Positions 41,211 to 50,374 of a DNA stretch of 53,222 bases are shown piece after piece (position 1 is the stretch's first letter; every line of letters starts with the position of its first letter). The DNA is from JBPCIX01 sp051005875 (GTDB taxonomy: Bacteria; Actinomycetota; CADDZG01; JAHWKV01). Location of the stretch: positions 1 to 53,222 of the forward strand of contig JBPCIX010000065.1 in assembly GCA_051005875.1 (NCBI GenBank), written 5' to 3'. The notes under the pieces are model-generated. The model made no database searches and was not told the DNA's origin. It worked only from the letters and a program-made list of their open reading frames with translations. Made by a program: the position numbers and the translations under genes.

Positions 41211-42440
41211 TTAGGCGTCGAGGTTGAACATCCTCGCGATGATAGCGCGTGTGGCCTCGTCGGCCCGGCGCAGTTCGGTCGAGGGGCCGTGCAAAATCTT
41301 GTTTACAACTCGGATGGTTAGCGATTCGAGCCGTTGTTGCTCATCGGGTGAAAGCTTCCAGGAAGCTGCGACCCTTTCGACCTCGTCTGCCACAACCATC
41401 TCGCCAAACATGTGGAGGTCCCGAATCACGGGCCCGGCGGCGCGGGTATCGGCCCAGTGCAGCAGGTCGGCCACCTCTTTTTTGATCATCGCCCCGGCAT
41501 CGATTACGGCGTCTGTTATTTCCGGCCCCCGGGGGCCAGGGATCTCTTCCAGGGTTCGGATCTCGATGTCCTGCCTGCCGGTTATGTCCACCGCGCTTGG
41601 CACCGAAAGGTCCAGCAAAAGAAAGGGTTTCCCGCTCGATTCCCCGCTCGATTCCCCGCTCGATTCCCCAGGACGAGCCAGGAAGTGCGAGGGCTGCAAC
41701 AGCTTGCCGCCTGACACCGCTACCACCGCGAAGTCAGCATTGCTCAAGACTTCGGCAAGGCTCTGGATGCCAAACGCCTGTCCATCGACCTGGAGGGCCA
41801 GACGCTCCGCCGCCGCCGGGGTTCTATCGACAACGCTAACCTCGGCCTGAGCCTTCCACAGACTCTTAGCCGCGTCCCAAGCGGCTTCGCCGGCGCCGAT
41901 GACGACTGCCCGGTGTCCCTTCAGGCCCCCGAAACGCTCGGCCAGATACTCGGCGGCTATCGAACCGATCGATTCACCAAGTCGCCCGAGAGGAGTCTCG
42001 GCCCTTACATTGCGGCCGACCCGGATCGCCCTTCCGAAAATATTCGAAAGCACCGGGCCCGCGGTCCCAGCTTTTTGAGCCATTACAAAAGCCCGCCGAA
42101 CCTGGCCTAAAACCTGGGATTCCCCGATCACCAACGAATCGAGTCCGCTGGCCACACGGAACAAGTGCTCAACGGCTTCGGCGCCCTGAAGAAAACGCAT
42201 GTCGTGGTGGTCCGTGGGCAGGAGCCCGGGCATCACCGCGGCTACAGCATGCACCACGTCGGCATCCAGTCCGTCGCCTGTGGCGTAAATTTCGGTCCGG
42301 TGGCACGTGGAAATGACCACCAGTTCGGCGACTCCGGGCCGGGGCGCCGCCAGCAAAGCGGCCTGGCCTATTTCATCTAGGGCCAGCCTGGAACGCAACT
42401 CTGAGGGAGCATCGCGTCCCGCACTTAAGGCAACGATCAT
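41211..42440 (-). CDS. hemA: Glutamyl-tRNA reductase
   Basis: A 409-aa NADPH enzyme reducing Glu-tRNA(Glu) to glutamate-1-semialdehyde. The catalytic Cys46 lies in VISTCHRTEIYA; GESQVLGQVRRAF, the Rossmann VIGAGEAAWDAAKSL and a C-terminal dimerisation helix follow. An in-frame 12-bp repeat gives GESS three times at about 258-270, in the NADP domain region. Its ATG follows the hemH stop with no gap; its TAA is just before the hemC coding signal. Confidence 0.95.
   Translation of the reverse strand: MIVALSAGRDAPSELRSRLALDEIGQAALLAAPRPGVAELVVISTCHRTEIYATGDGLDADVVHAVAAVMPGLLPTDHHDMRFLQGAEAVEHLFRVASGLDSLVIGESQVLGQVRRAFVMAQKAGTAGPVLSNIFGRAIRVGRNVRAETPLGRLGESIGSIAAEYLAERFGGLKGHRAVVIGAGEAAWDAAKSLWKAQAEVSVVDRTPAAAERLALQVDGQAFGIQSLAEVLSNADFAVVAVSGGKLLQPSHFLARPGESSGESSGESSGKPFLLLDLSVPSAVDITGRQDIEIRTLEEIPGPRGPEITDAVIDAGAMIKKEVADLLHWADTRAAGPVIRDLHMFGEMVVADEVERVAASWKLSPDEQQRLESLTIRVVNKILHGPSTELRRADEATRAIIARMFNLDA
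41632..41667. repeat. 12-bp in-frame tandem repeat in hemA (3 copies)
   Basis: CCGCTCGATTCC is repeated three times without change and encodes three GESS units in glutamyl-tRNA reductase, a surface loop by sequence character. Confidence 0.95.
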
Positions 42441-43364
42441 CTAAACACCAGAATATCTCATTGCGACGTCGGCAAGGGCGCGGATTAACCTTGGATCGTC
42501 GTTGGGCGATGCAATCCGGCGCAGTTCAATGCCCAACTCCTTTGCCTTTTCTACGCACTCGATGTCAACGTCAAACAGCACCTCAAGGTGATCTGACACG
42601 AATCCGACCGGAGCGATCAATGCACGACGGCCGCCTGAGTCCCGGAAGTCCTCAAGTTCCTCGAGGATGTCTGGTCCCAGCCAGGGCTCGTTGGTAGCGC
42701 TGGCGCTTTGCCAGCCCGTTTGGAAGTCCCCAATTCCAGCAGCCTTCGCGAACACGCTTGCGGAGTCGGTCAATTCAACAGCGTAGGGATCGCCTTCGGC
42801 AATGATTCGGGCAGGAATACTGTGAGCCGTGAAGAAAACCCTCGTAGCCCCATCGCTTCGATCCCACCCCTCAAGGGCCTCATTCAAGTTTGCAGCGACC
42901 AATTCCACAAAGGCCGGCTCCTCGTACCAATGGTCGACCATATGCAAATTCAACTGCCAACCGAGGTCCACTTGTGCCTTCAAAATTCGTGACTCGTATT
43001 CCCCGATGCTCTTCTTCGAGTAATGGGGGGCGAGCACCAGGCCAACCGCTTCGGAAATTTCCATTGATTGGATCTGTGAAACGGACTCGGAAATATACGG
43101 ATGCCAGTGTTTCATCCCTACCAGAACTTCGAACCTCCCGGGAAGCCGCCTTTCCAAAAGCTGGGCCACTCCGGCGGCCTGGCGTCCGGTTATCTGGTTT
43201 AGCTGCGAGGCCCCGCCTATCGCCTGGTAGCGGCCGGCAAGCTCCTGCAGGGCCTTTGGGCTGGGCACACGGCCCGCCAGTATGTCGGTGAAGTAAGGCT
43301 CGACTTCGTCGAGATTGCGCGGGCTGCCGTAGGCCATCAACAACACTGCGATCTTTGGTTCCAC
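42441..43364 (-). CDS. hemH: Coproporphyrin ferrochelatase (HemH/CpfC)
   Basis: A 307-aa chelatase: LLMAYGSPRNLDEVEPYFTDI, GMKHWHPYISESV, the metal-site His in FFTAHSIPARII, and IAPVGFVSDHLEVLFDVDIE. With HemQ present and in this taxon it should insert iron into coproporphyrin III. Only one cysteine is present, so it lacks the [2Fe-2S] cluster seen in mycobacterial enzymes. GTG start, five bases after the hemE stop. Confidence 0.93.
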   Translation of the reverse strand: MEPKIAVLLMAYGSPRNLDEVEPYFTDILAGRVPSPKALQELAGRYQAIGGASQLNQITGRQAAGVAQLLERRLPGRFEVLVGMKHWHPYISESVSQIQSMEISEAVGLVLAPHYSKKSIGEYESRILKAQVDLGWQLNLHMVDHWYEEPAFVELVAANLNEALEGWDRSDGATRVFFTAHSIPARIIAEGDPYAVELTDSASVFAKAAGIGDFQTGWQSASATNEPWLGPDILEELEDFRDSGGRRALIAPVGFVSDHLEVLFDVDIECVEKAKELGIELRRIASPNDDPRLIRALADVAMRYSGV

Positions 43365-43369
43365 GGTTA

Positions 43370-44425
43370 CTAGTTGAGGCTGAGGCTGTGGCTATGAACG
43401 GTATCTACAAGCAGCTGCATATTTTCCACGGGCGTCGCGGGCAGAACGCCGTGCCCAAGATTGAAGATATGGCCGGGGCGTCCGTCGGTTGCTGCCAAAA
43501 TTTCGTTGGTGGCTTGGCGAATATCGCCGGGGTCGCCGAGTAGAACTTCAGGGTTGAGATTGCCCTGGATTCCGCGGTCATCGCCAATTCGATCCCAGGC
43601 ATCGGCAATCTCCAGCCGCCAATCGACTCCGATGATTTCTCCACCGACCTCAGTCAAGGCCTCGAGAAGCCCCGTTCGTCCCGTTCCGGTTCCGAAGTGA
43701 ATCCGGGGAACCCCCAGCCTGTCGGTCTCCGCAAAGACTCGTCGCGAATGTGGCAGGACATATTCGCGGTACTCGGCCGCGTCAAGCTCGCCTACCCAGC
43801 TGTCGAAAATCTGGAAAGCCTGAATTCCGGAATGAACTTGCTGCTCCAGATAGTCGACGATAGTTGTCACCAGCCGCTCCATCAGCGCATGCCAGGTCCG
43901 AGATTCGGTTCGCATCAGCGCCTTTGTCTTCGTGAAATCGCGGGTGGGCCGCCCTTCCACCAAGTAGCTCGCAAGCGTAAAGGGGGCACCCGCGAAACCG
44001 AGAAGAGGCACCTTGCCTTCCACTTCACCCCGGACAATCTTGATCGCCTCCAGAAGCCGCGGCACGGCTTCGAAGGCGGACACCTGCGGCATATTCTCGA
44101 CCTGGGTGAGCGATGTGATGGGCTCGCCGATAATCGGCCCGGTACCTTCAACCATTTGGTATTCAATCGCCAGACCGGCCACCGTCGTCATTATGTCGGC
44201 GAACATAATCGCCGCGTCAAGGTCCATTACCTTTAACGGCATCATCGTCACCTGGGCACAAAGATCCGCTTGATCCATCAGTTCTAGAAAGCTGTACTTG
44301 GCACGCAGCTCCCGGTAGGCGGGAAGGGTCCTGCCCGCCTGGCGCATCATCCATACGGGCCTTACGTCGGTGGTTTCCATTCGGCAGGCGCGCATAAACC
44401 GCAGGTCTTCCGAAGGCTTTTGCAC
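43370..44425 (-). CDS. hemE: Uroporphyrinogen decarboxylase
   Basis: About 351 aa from GTG 44425 (TTG 44473 would add 16 residues, ATG 44395 would remove 10). Blocks: PVWMMRQAGRTLPAYRELR, FADIMTTVAGLAIEYQMVEG, GFAGAPFTLASYLVEG and FNLGHGVLP. It makes coproporphyrinogen III. First gene of the heme run, divergent from gatC; the shared promoter region is about 95 bp and contains TATATT near the gatC side. Confidence 0.94.
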   Translation of the reverse strand: MQKPSEDLRFMRACRMETTDVRPVWMMRQAGRTLPAYRELRAKYSFLELMDQADLCAQVTMMPLKVMDLDAAIMFADIMTTVAGLAIEYQMVEGTGPIIGEPITSLTQVENMPQVSAFEAVPRLLEAIKIVRGEVEGKVPLLGFAGAPFTLASYLVEGRPTRDFTKTKALMRTESRTWHALMERLVTTIVDYLEQQVHSGIQAFQIFDSWVGELDAAEYREYVLPHSRRVFAETDRLGVPRIHFGTGTGRTGLLEALTEVGGEIIGVDWRLEIADAWDRIGDDRGIQGNLNPEVLLGDPGDIRQATNEILAATDGRPGHIFNLGHGVLPATPVENMQLLVDTVHSHSLSLN

Positions 44426-44520
44426 ACCGGCACGATACCAGCGCTTGCTAAGTTTGAGATTTAGGTTGGCCAAACAAGAATTAGCGGGACTGTCACATCC
44501 CGGGCCTATATTCTGGACAA

Positions 44521-44817
44521 ATGTCCATCAGCCGCGAAGAGGTAGAACATGTTGCGCGCCTAGCGCGCCTTGCCTTAGCCGGCGAGGAGGTAGAGCTTTT
44601 CCAGGATCAGCTCTCCAAGATCCTCGAGCATGCTCGCCGAGTCACGTCGCTCGAAACCGAGGGGGTTCCGGCCACCTCTCAGGTGATAACGCTGTCGAAT
44701 GTTCTTCGAGCCGACGTCGTCGTTCCCCCAATCAGCCGTGACGACGCCCTTGCAAACGCACCCCAGACCGAGGCCGATCATTTTCGGGTACCAAAAATCA
44801 AAGAGGGTGAAGATTGA
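44521..44817 (+). CDS. gatC: Aspartyl/glutamyl-tRNA amidotransferase subunit C
   Basis: A 98-aa helical subunit: ISREEVEHVARLARLALAGEEVELFQDQLSKIL and the C-terminal LRADVVVPPISRDDALANAPQ. It stabilises GatA-GatB. Its TGA overlaps the TTG start of gatA (TTGA). Confidence 0.95.
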   Translation: MSISREEVEHVARLARLALAGEEVELFQDQLSKILEHARRVTSLETEGVPATSQVITLSNVLRADVVVPPISRDDALANAPQTEADHFRVPKIKEGED

Positions 44818-46301
44818 GCTCCGCGTCCCAGCCCCCGTTGTGGTCCCTTTCGGGCGCAACACTGGCCGAGATGATCCGCCGCAGAGAGGTAAGCGCCCTT
44901 GAGGTAACCGAGTCGGTTCTCGGTCGAACGGATCAGGTTGAGCCATCGGTTCGTTCGTTCGTAACCCGAACGCCGGATGTAGCCAGGGCAATGGCGGCAA
45001 AAGTGGACCGGGCAGAAGGCGATTTCAACACGAGCCCGATAGCCGGGGTGCCGCTGGCATTAAAAGACATTATCTGCACCAGGGGCATCCGCTCGACGGC
45101 CTCATCGAAGATTCTCGAAAACTACATTCCGCCGTACTCGGCCGCAGTCGCCGACCGGTTGGATGCTGCCGGGCTGCCGATGGTGGGCAAGACCAATCTC
45201 GACGAGTTCGCGATGGGCTCGTCGACCGAGAATTCCGCCTTTTTCACAACGTCCAACCCTTGGGATCTTGACCGGGTCCCCGGCGGCTCCTCCGGCGGCA
45301 GCGCTGCAGCGGTGGCTGCCGGCGAAACCGTCTGGGCGCTCGGCACCGATACCGGAGGGAGCATTCGGCAACCCGCCGCGCTTTGCGGAGTGGTCGGCCT
45401 GAAGCCGACCTACGGCCTGGTCTCGCGCTACGGGCTCATCGCATTTGCTTCGTCGTTGGACCAAGGGGGCCCAATCACAAGAGATGTTCGAGACGCGGCC
45501 TTGCTTCTGGGCGCCATCGCAGGTCACGATCCGCGCGACGCCACGTCGCTCCCGCTCCCGGTCCCCGATTATCAAGCGGCGCTCGAGGGAGGAATCGACG
45601 GTTTGAAGATCGGCGTCGTAAAAGAGATCTCGGGCGAGGGCTTACAGCCGGGGGTGAAATCCAGGTTTGACGAAGCCGTGATGCTGCTCGAGAAACTTGG
45701 GGCCCAGATCGGCGAGGTTTCTCTACCGGCTTTCCAGTTCGGAATTGACATCTACTACTTGATCGCTCCGGCTGAAGCGTCTGCCAACCTGGCCCGCTAC
45801 GACGGGGTTCGATATGGCCTTCGAGTCGACGCCCCCGACGTCACCACAATGAATTCACTGACCCGATCCGCAGGATTTGGCCTGGAAGTCAAACGCAGAA
45901 TCATGCTTGGAACCTATGCGCTTTCGGCCGGCTACTACGACGCTTATTACGGTAAAGCCCAAAAGGCTCGCACATTGATAATTCGCGACTTCGAACGCGC
46001 CTACCAGGACTTCGATTTGCTGGTCTCGCCCACTTCACCCACGACCGCCTTTCGAATGGGCGAAAAGCTGCAAGATCCTCTGACCATGTATCTGTCCGAC
46101 ATCTGCACCGTGCCCACCTCGCTTGCCGGGGCGCCTGCTATCTCGGTTCCCTGCGGCCTCTCCCCCGACGACGGCCTTCCTGTGGGGCTTCAATTTATGG
46201 CCAGGCCCTTGGGGGAAGAACTGATGCTCAAGGCTGCATACGCGTTCGAACAAGAACTCGGCTTTGACTCCAGACCGCCGATGTGGAAGGCCGCGCCGTG
46301 A
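44814..46301 (+). CDS. gatA: Aspartyl/glutamyl-tRNA amidotransferase subunit A
   Basis: A 495-aa amidase-signature enzyme releasing ammonia from glutamine. The catalytic Lys is in VPLALKDIICTRG and the serines are in PGGSSGGSAAAVAAG and DTGGSIRQPA. TTG start overlapping gatC. The stop overlaps the gatB start (GTGA). Confidence 0.96.
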   Translation: MSSASQPPLWSLSGATLAEMIRRREVSALEVTESVLGRTDQVEPSVRSFVTRTPDVARAMAAKVDRAEGDFNTSPIAGVPLALKDIICTRGIRSTASSKILENYIPPYSAAVADRLDAAGLPMVGKTNLDEFAMGSSTENSAFFTTSNPWDLDRVPGGSSGGSAAAVAAGETVWALGTDTGGSIRQPAALCGVVGLKPTYGLVSRYGLIAFASSLDQGGPITRDVRDAALLLGAIAGHDPRDATSLPLPVPDYQAALEGGIDGLKIGVVKEISGEGLQPGVKSRFDEAVMLLEKLGAQIGEVSLPAFQFGIDIYYLIAPAEASANLARYDGVRYGLRVDAPDVTTMNSLTRSAGFGLEVKRRIMLGTYALSAGYYDAYYGKAQKARTLIIRDFERAYQDFDLLVSPTSPTTAFRMGEKLQDPLTMYLSDICTVPTSLAGAPAISVPCGLSPDDGLPVGLQFMARPLGEELMLKAAYAFEQELGFDSRPPMWKAAP

Positions 46302-47755
46302 GTCTCACTACCGACTTGGCCACAACAGTGGGCCTGGAAATTCATGTCGAACTGAGCACGAACACAAAAATGTTCTGCGGCTGTCCCGTAGCATTCGGCG
46401 GCGAACCCAACACCAGGGTTTGCCCGGTGTGCCTGGGGCACCCCGGCACTCTTCCTGTTCCGAATGAAGTGGCCGTTGAGTACGCGACAAAAATCGCCTT
46501 GGCGCTGGGATGTGAGATTGCTCCTTACTCGATCTTTCACCGCAAAAACTACTTCTATCCCGACATGCCGAAGAACTACCAGATATCCCAGTACGACATC
46601 CCAATCGGCTCGCGCGGGGGCCTGGAAATTGAATCAGGCGGCAAAACTCAAATTGTGAGGATCACCAGGGTGCACCTTGAAGAAGACACCGGCAAGTCTT
46701 TGCATATCGGCGGCGGAGGCCGGATCGATGAGTCCACTCACTCGCTGGAGGATTTCAATCGAGCAGGGACTCCCCTGGTTGAAATTGTGACAGAACCGGA
46801 TCTCACCTCGCCCGAGTCGGCGCGCATTTTTGCAACGGAACTCCGATCCATTCTGGAGTACCTGGAGGTTTCGGACGTTCGCATGGAGCAAGGGTCGATG
46901 CGAGTCGACGCAAATATTTCCGTTGCGCGCTCCGGCGAGAGAGGCGTCAAGGCCGAAGTAAAAAACATGAACTCCTTGCGATCAATTGAACGGGCGCTTG
47001 CCTACGAGCAAGAACGACAAGGCCATCTGGTGGCCAAGGGCCTAACGATGGCCTCGTCGACGCGGCACTGGGACGAAAACTCAGGCCAAACAAAACCGCT
47101 CAGGACCAAGGAAGAGGCCTTCGATTATCGCTACTTCCCGGAGCCGGACCTCACCCCCATCGCCCCCTCGATAGATTGGATAGCAGGCCTGCAGGATCAA
47201 ATTCCGGAGCTACCTTCGCAGCGCCGCCTCCGCCTCGAATCCGACCTGGGTCTCAGCCCTTACGACTCGTCGGTCTTAACGTCCTCAAAAGCCATAGGGG
47301 ACTTCTACGAACAAGCCTGCAAGGCGGCCCAGAAGGCGGAGCCCAAACAAGTAGCAAACTTGCTGACCAACGAAGTTGTAGCAGCGCTAACAGAACGAAA
47401 CGAAGAGCTGGAGGACTCCAAACTGACGCCCGAGGCTCTCGGTGAGTTGGCCGATCTGGCGGCCGAAGGCGCCGTTTCAAAAAACCAGTCAAAGGAGATA
47501 CTCGCCGAAATCCTCAAGGCAGGCGGAAGTCCCGGCCAGGTAATGCAGAGCAAAGGGATCCGGCAGGTCTCAGACACCGGCACCCTCGAAGCTGCCGTGG
47601 ATGAGGCAATAGCAGCCAACCCTGACGTAGCAGAAAGGATCAAGGCCGGCGAGGACAAGCCCTTTGGCTTCATGGTAGGCCAGGTAATGAAAGCAACAAA
47701 GGGCCAGGGCAACCCAAAAATAATCAACGACCTGCTAAAAAAGCGCCTGCGCTAA
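46298..47755 (+). CDS. gatB: Aspartyl/glutamyl-tRNA amidotransferase subunit B
   Basis: About 485 aa. The kinase-like domain begins TTVGLEIHVELSTNTKMFCGC and carries CPVCLGHPGTLPVPN, with the family cysteines, then HRKNYFYPDMPKNYQISQ. A C-terminal YqeY-like tRNA-binding domain ends the protein. GTG 46298 is chosen over ATG 46283 because it overlaps the gatA stop by four bases. Converts Glu-tRNA(Gln), and probably Asp-tRNA(Asn), to the amide forms. Confidence 0.96.
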   Translation: MSLTTDLATTVGLEIHVELSTNTKMFCGCPVAFGGEPNTRVCPVCLGHPGTLPVPNEVAVEYATKIALALGCEIAPYSIFHRKNYFYPDMPKNYQISQYDIPIGSRGGLEIESGGKTQIVRITRVHLEEDTGKSLHIGGGGRIDESTHSLEDFNRAGTPLVEIVTEPDLTSPESARIFATELRSILEYLEVSDVRMEQGSMRVDANISVARSGERGVKAEVKNMNSLRSIERALAYEQERQGHLVAKGLTMASSTRHWDENSGQTKPLRTKEEAFDYRYFPEPDLTPIAPSIDWIAGLQDQIPELPSQRRLRLESDLGLSPYDSSVLTSSKAIGDFYEQACKAAQKAEPKQVANLLTNEVVAALTERNEELEDSKLTPEALGELADLAAEGAVSKNQSKEILAEILKAGGSPGQVMQSKGIRQVSDTGTLEAAVDEAIAANPDVAERIKAGEDKPFGFMVGQVMKATKGQGNPKIINDLLKKRLR

Positions 47756-47827
47756 CGCGGACACCCCCCTGTGATCGCGAGCCCGAGCACCTTGTGGTCG
47801 CGAATCTGGTGGCCGAGAATGAGTGAG

Positions 47828-49000
47828 TCACGCAGGGGTCGGGTCTTCGGGAAACAGGCCGCCCAGAAGTCGTTTTCTTACTTCCGGCCGTAGCGCAGGG
47901 GCCCCCGGCCGGGCCACTCTTCCTTTGGCGTCGATGAATTCCACCTTCCCGCTTGGGCTTCCTCTTAAGCGCCATCCACCTTCATGCATAAGTTTGTGAT
48001 GATGGCCGCACAAAGAGATCAGGTTGTCTCGATCGGTCCGGCCCCCCTTGCTCCACCACTGGATGTGGTGGAATTTCAGCCATCTGGTTCTTAGGCACCC
48101 TGGAAAACGGCATCCATCGTCTCTATGGCGCAACTGTCGGACCATCCAGGCGGGTATCTGACGGCTTTTGCGGCCGATTCCTATGGGCTGGCCGTCGGGG
48201 CCGTCGATGTAGACCTGGATATCTGAGTCGCAAACCAGGCGCCGGGCGGTTATTCCGGGGATCTGGACGCCACCCAGGTCTGCTCCGCCTTCCCGGCCGC
48301 TTAGAGTCTCGGCATCCACATGAACCACAACCGTGGCCCGGTCTGAATCTGCTTGTTCCCCAAGTTGAGTAGAGGCCATTTCAACCAGAGCGTCTGCGTA
48401 GCGCCTATGGGGCGCCTCGTAGCTGCCGTCGACCGGATCTTTGGGGGCGTCTTCAGCAATAAGCTCAATGGCTTTTTGGACGACCGCCCCATCATCTGCG
48501 GAGAGCAGGCCGCTAAGGCGCATGCAGCCGGTCCTTCTTTCGGACCGGAAGTTCAGGAACCTTCGCTCCAGGGCCTGTTTAGCCGAGGAATCGGGTACCG
48601 GGCGCAGATTGCGGACCATGGCCTCGATTTGTGGGGCCGCCAAACCTTCTGCTTGCTTCAAAAGTTCAGCTTCGTTCTCAGATGTTGCGACCTGAACGAG
48701 GGCTTTGACGCTTTGCCAGCACAAGGTCCCTTGGTTGAAGGCAGCCCTAATGGCTGGAAGCTCTACAAGGGCCCGGGCCGCCTCGACCCAATCGTGCGCC
48801 TGCTTTGGGGCAATTCCAAGACGCAGAGTTAGCCAGGCGGCCATGGAAGGGGCGCCTTCTGCTTTCCAGGACTCATTGTCGTCATAGACAAGGATAAGTT
48901 CCAACATCGCAGCATGGGTGGCCATGCGAGCGGCCTGCAATTGCTCGATTGCATCGGCTATATCGTCGGGCGGCATCCCTGCAAGTACCTCTAATTCCAT
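47828..49000 (-). CDS. DUF222 domain protein with C-terminal HNH endonuclease motif
   Basis: About 390 aa. An N-terminal DUF222 region (ADAIEQLQAARMATHAAMLELI and AKQALERRFLNFRSERRTGC) precedes an HNH nuclease module (CRFPGCLRTRWLKFHHIQWWSKGGRTDRDNLISLCGHHHKLMH), the layout of the multi-copy 13E12-type family of actinobacteria. Such genes are often spread in many copies per genome. ATG 49000 is chosen; TTG 49030 is possible. Function unproven. Confidence 0.9.
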   Translation of the reverse strand: MELEVLAGMPPDDIADAIEQLQAARMATHAAMLELILVYDDNESWKAEGAPSMAAWLTLRLGIAPKQAHDWVEAARALVELPAIRAAFNQGTLCWQSVKALVQVATSENEAELLKQAEGLAAPQIEAMVRNLRPVPDSSAKQALERRFLNFRSERRTGCMRLSGLLSADDGAVVQKAIELIAEDAPKDPVDGSYEAPHRRYADALVEMASTQLGEQADSDRATVVVHVDAETLSGREGGADLGGVQIPGITARRLVCDSDIQVYIDGPDGQPIGIGRKSRQIPAWMVRQLRHRDDGCRFPGCLRTRWLKFHHIQWWSKGGRTDRDNLISLCGHHHKLMHEGGWRLRGSPSGKVEFIDAKGRVARPGAPALRPEVRKRLLGGLFPEDPTPA

Positions 49001-49030
49001 ACTTGTAATTATGGAGACACCCACCGACAA

Positions 49031-49349
49031 AACTGCCCCGGATTCCTCAATTTCAGAAAGTTTTTTGAATTTCTTTGAAAAATATCTGGGGGCCGGATAT
49101 CCGGGGGCAAAACGAAAGAGCGAGAGCTAAGTGTCCTGCGGCAATTGCCTTGAGGAACTCTAGATCGACAGCGTTCCGAAAAGCGCTTCACCTACCGATG
49201 CCATTTCCGTATCTCATGAGGTCGTATCCGTAGTCGTCGATGCGCATAACGCAGGCACATCCTGACTCGGCTAGGTAACATGATGATGGTATTTGCAATT
49301 CCGAAGCGCGCTGCACTGATCTGGGTGTCTTGAATCTGGGGGAACCAGA
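49031..49349. other. 319-bp gap upstream of a secreted protein gene
   Basis: No gene is supported. The region must hold the leftward HNH-gene promoter and the rightward promoter of the 251-aa gene. It contains CCGGATATCCGG, a 12-bp palindrome at about 49096-49107. A minus-strand frame at 49188-49478 overlaps the next gene and looks spurious. Confidence 0.5.
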
Positions 49350-50105
49350 ATGCCTCTGAGGGAAGCGAAATGGCTTGGGCGGCCCGTCATTGTTATGGCT
49401 GCCGTCTTGATCATGACGCCGGCCTGCGCCCGGGCGGGGGACTCCAAACAAGGCACTCAGAGTAGGCGGGTGATTCAAGGCGACAAGAGTGGATCCTCCC
49501 TTGAAATTGGTTACGGAATTTGGGCCGGAGGATCCGTCGACAGTGTGACGGCTAAACGCCTGATCTTAGCCACGGGCGGCACCCGGAAGCCGATTCGGCT
49601 GACGCCCAATCCGGCCTTCTTTAACTGCCTGCCGGATGCTTCCGGAAAGTTTCAGTGCTCGCCCATCAGCAGCGAAAAGGTGGAGAATGGCGTCAGCGCG
49701 TGCGTGGCTGGAAATCTGGGCAAGGATTCCGTGGTCACGGCAGTGAAGGTATTTATAGGCGTGGGTTGCGGTCCAATAATGAGCAGCCCGCAGGATGTGC
49801 GATTGCTTCCGCCGCCTAAAGGATCCGGGGTTGTGGCTGGAGTTGCCTATCGATACGAGATACCAACCCATTGCGGTGTGGTGTCGGCCGGTCCTTTTGA
49901 CGGTCGCCAATGGGACGCAGACCCGCCTCTAAGTGACGGAAGCGGCAATCCACCCAAGGGCTTTACCGACGACGAAAACCTCAGCCGGGGAACGATCACC
50001 CTTTTGTCCCCGGACCGAGCGGAGTTTAGCAGCGAATCTGGAATGAGAGCCTATTTCAAGCCAAGGCTACCCGGGGCCTCAGACCCGCAGGGGGGCTGCG
50101 AATAG
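49350..50105 (+). CDS. Hypothetical secreted protein, 251 aa
   Basis: A signal peptide (VIVMAAVLIMTPACARAG, about 13-30) with a weak lipobox around the cysteine, so possibly a lipoprotein. The mature part is beta-rich, with several paired cysteines (FFNCLP/FQCSP, VSACVAG/GVGCGP, THCGVV and the final GGCE) that could form disulfides. I do not recognise a family. It precedes the decayed solute-binding-protein fragment. Confidence 0.65.
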   Translation: MPLREAKWLGRPVIVMAAVLIMTPACARAGDSKQGTQSRRVIQGDKSGSSLEIGYGIWAGGSVDSVTAKRLILATGGTRKPIRLTPNPAFFNCLPDASGKFQCSPISSEKVENGVSACVAGNLGKDSVVTAVKVFIGVGCGPIMSSPQDVRLLPPPKGSGVVAGVAYRYEIPTHCGVVSAGPFDGRQWDADPPLSDGSGNPPKGFTDDENLSRGTITLLSPDRAEFSSESGMRAYFKPRLPGASDPQGGCE

Positions 50106-50374
50106 TGCGGTCGTCCTGCGGGAAAGGTTCTTCCTGAGTACGGGTATATCAGCCAAGTCCCAACCCGCCGTGACCGGGATTGTTTTGATCGTGCTCGGGG
50201 CCCTCGCCCTTCAGTTCGCAGTTGCCTTCCTGGCACATGAAACGCATAAGACGCCATCGCCTGCATGCGCGGGACCCCCGGCCCCGAAATGTGACCTATG
50301 ACCTGGTTTCTTCGCTTTGCGGAGGAATCGACCTGCCCCGGCTTGAAACGGGAAGGCTAAGAGCGACCTGGCTG
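50106..50374. other. Non-coding stretch before the gene remnant
   Basis: A possible 43-aa frame from GTG 50170 contains one hydrophobic helix (TGIVLIVLGALALQFAVAFLA) and ends at 50301, but it has no ribosome site and no recognisable family. It may be a decayed gene. Nothing else is seen. Confidence 0.3.

Noticed and set aside
49188..49478. Minus-strand 96-aa frame ending in YGYDLMRYGNGIGR
   Set aside because: It overlaps the start of the 251-aa secreted protein gene and has no ribosome site or recognisable domain; kept only as a remote possibility of a small peptide.
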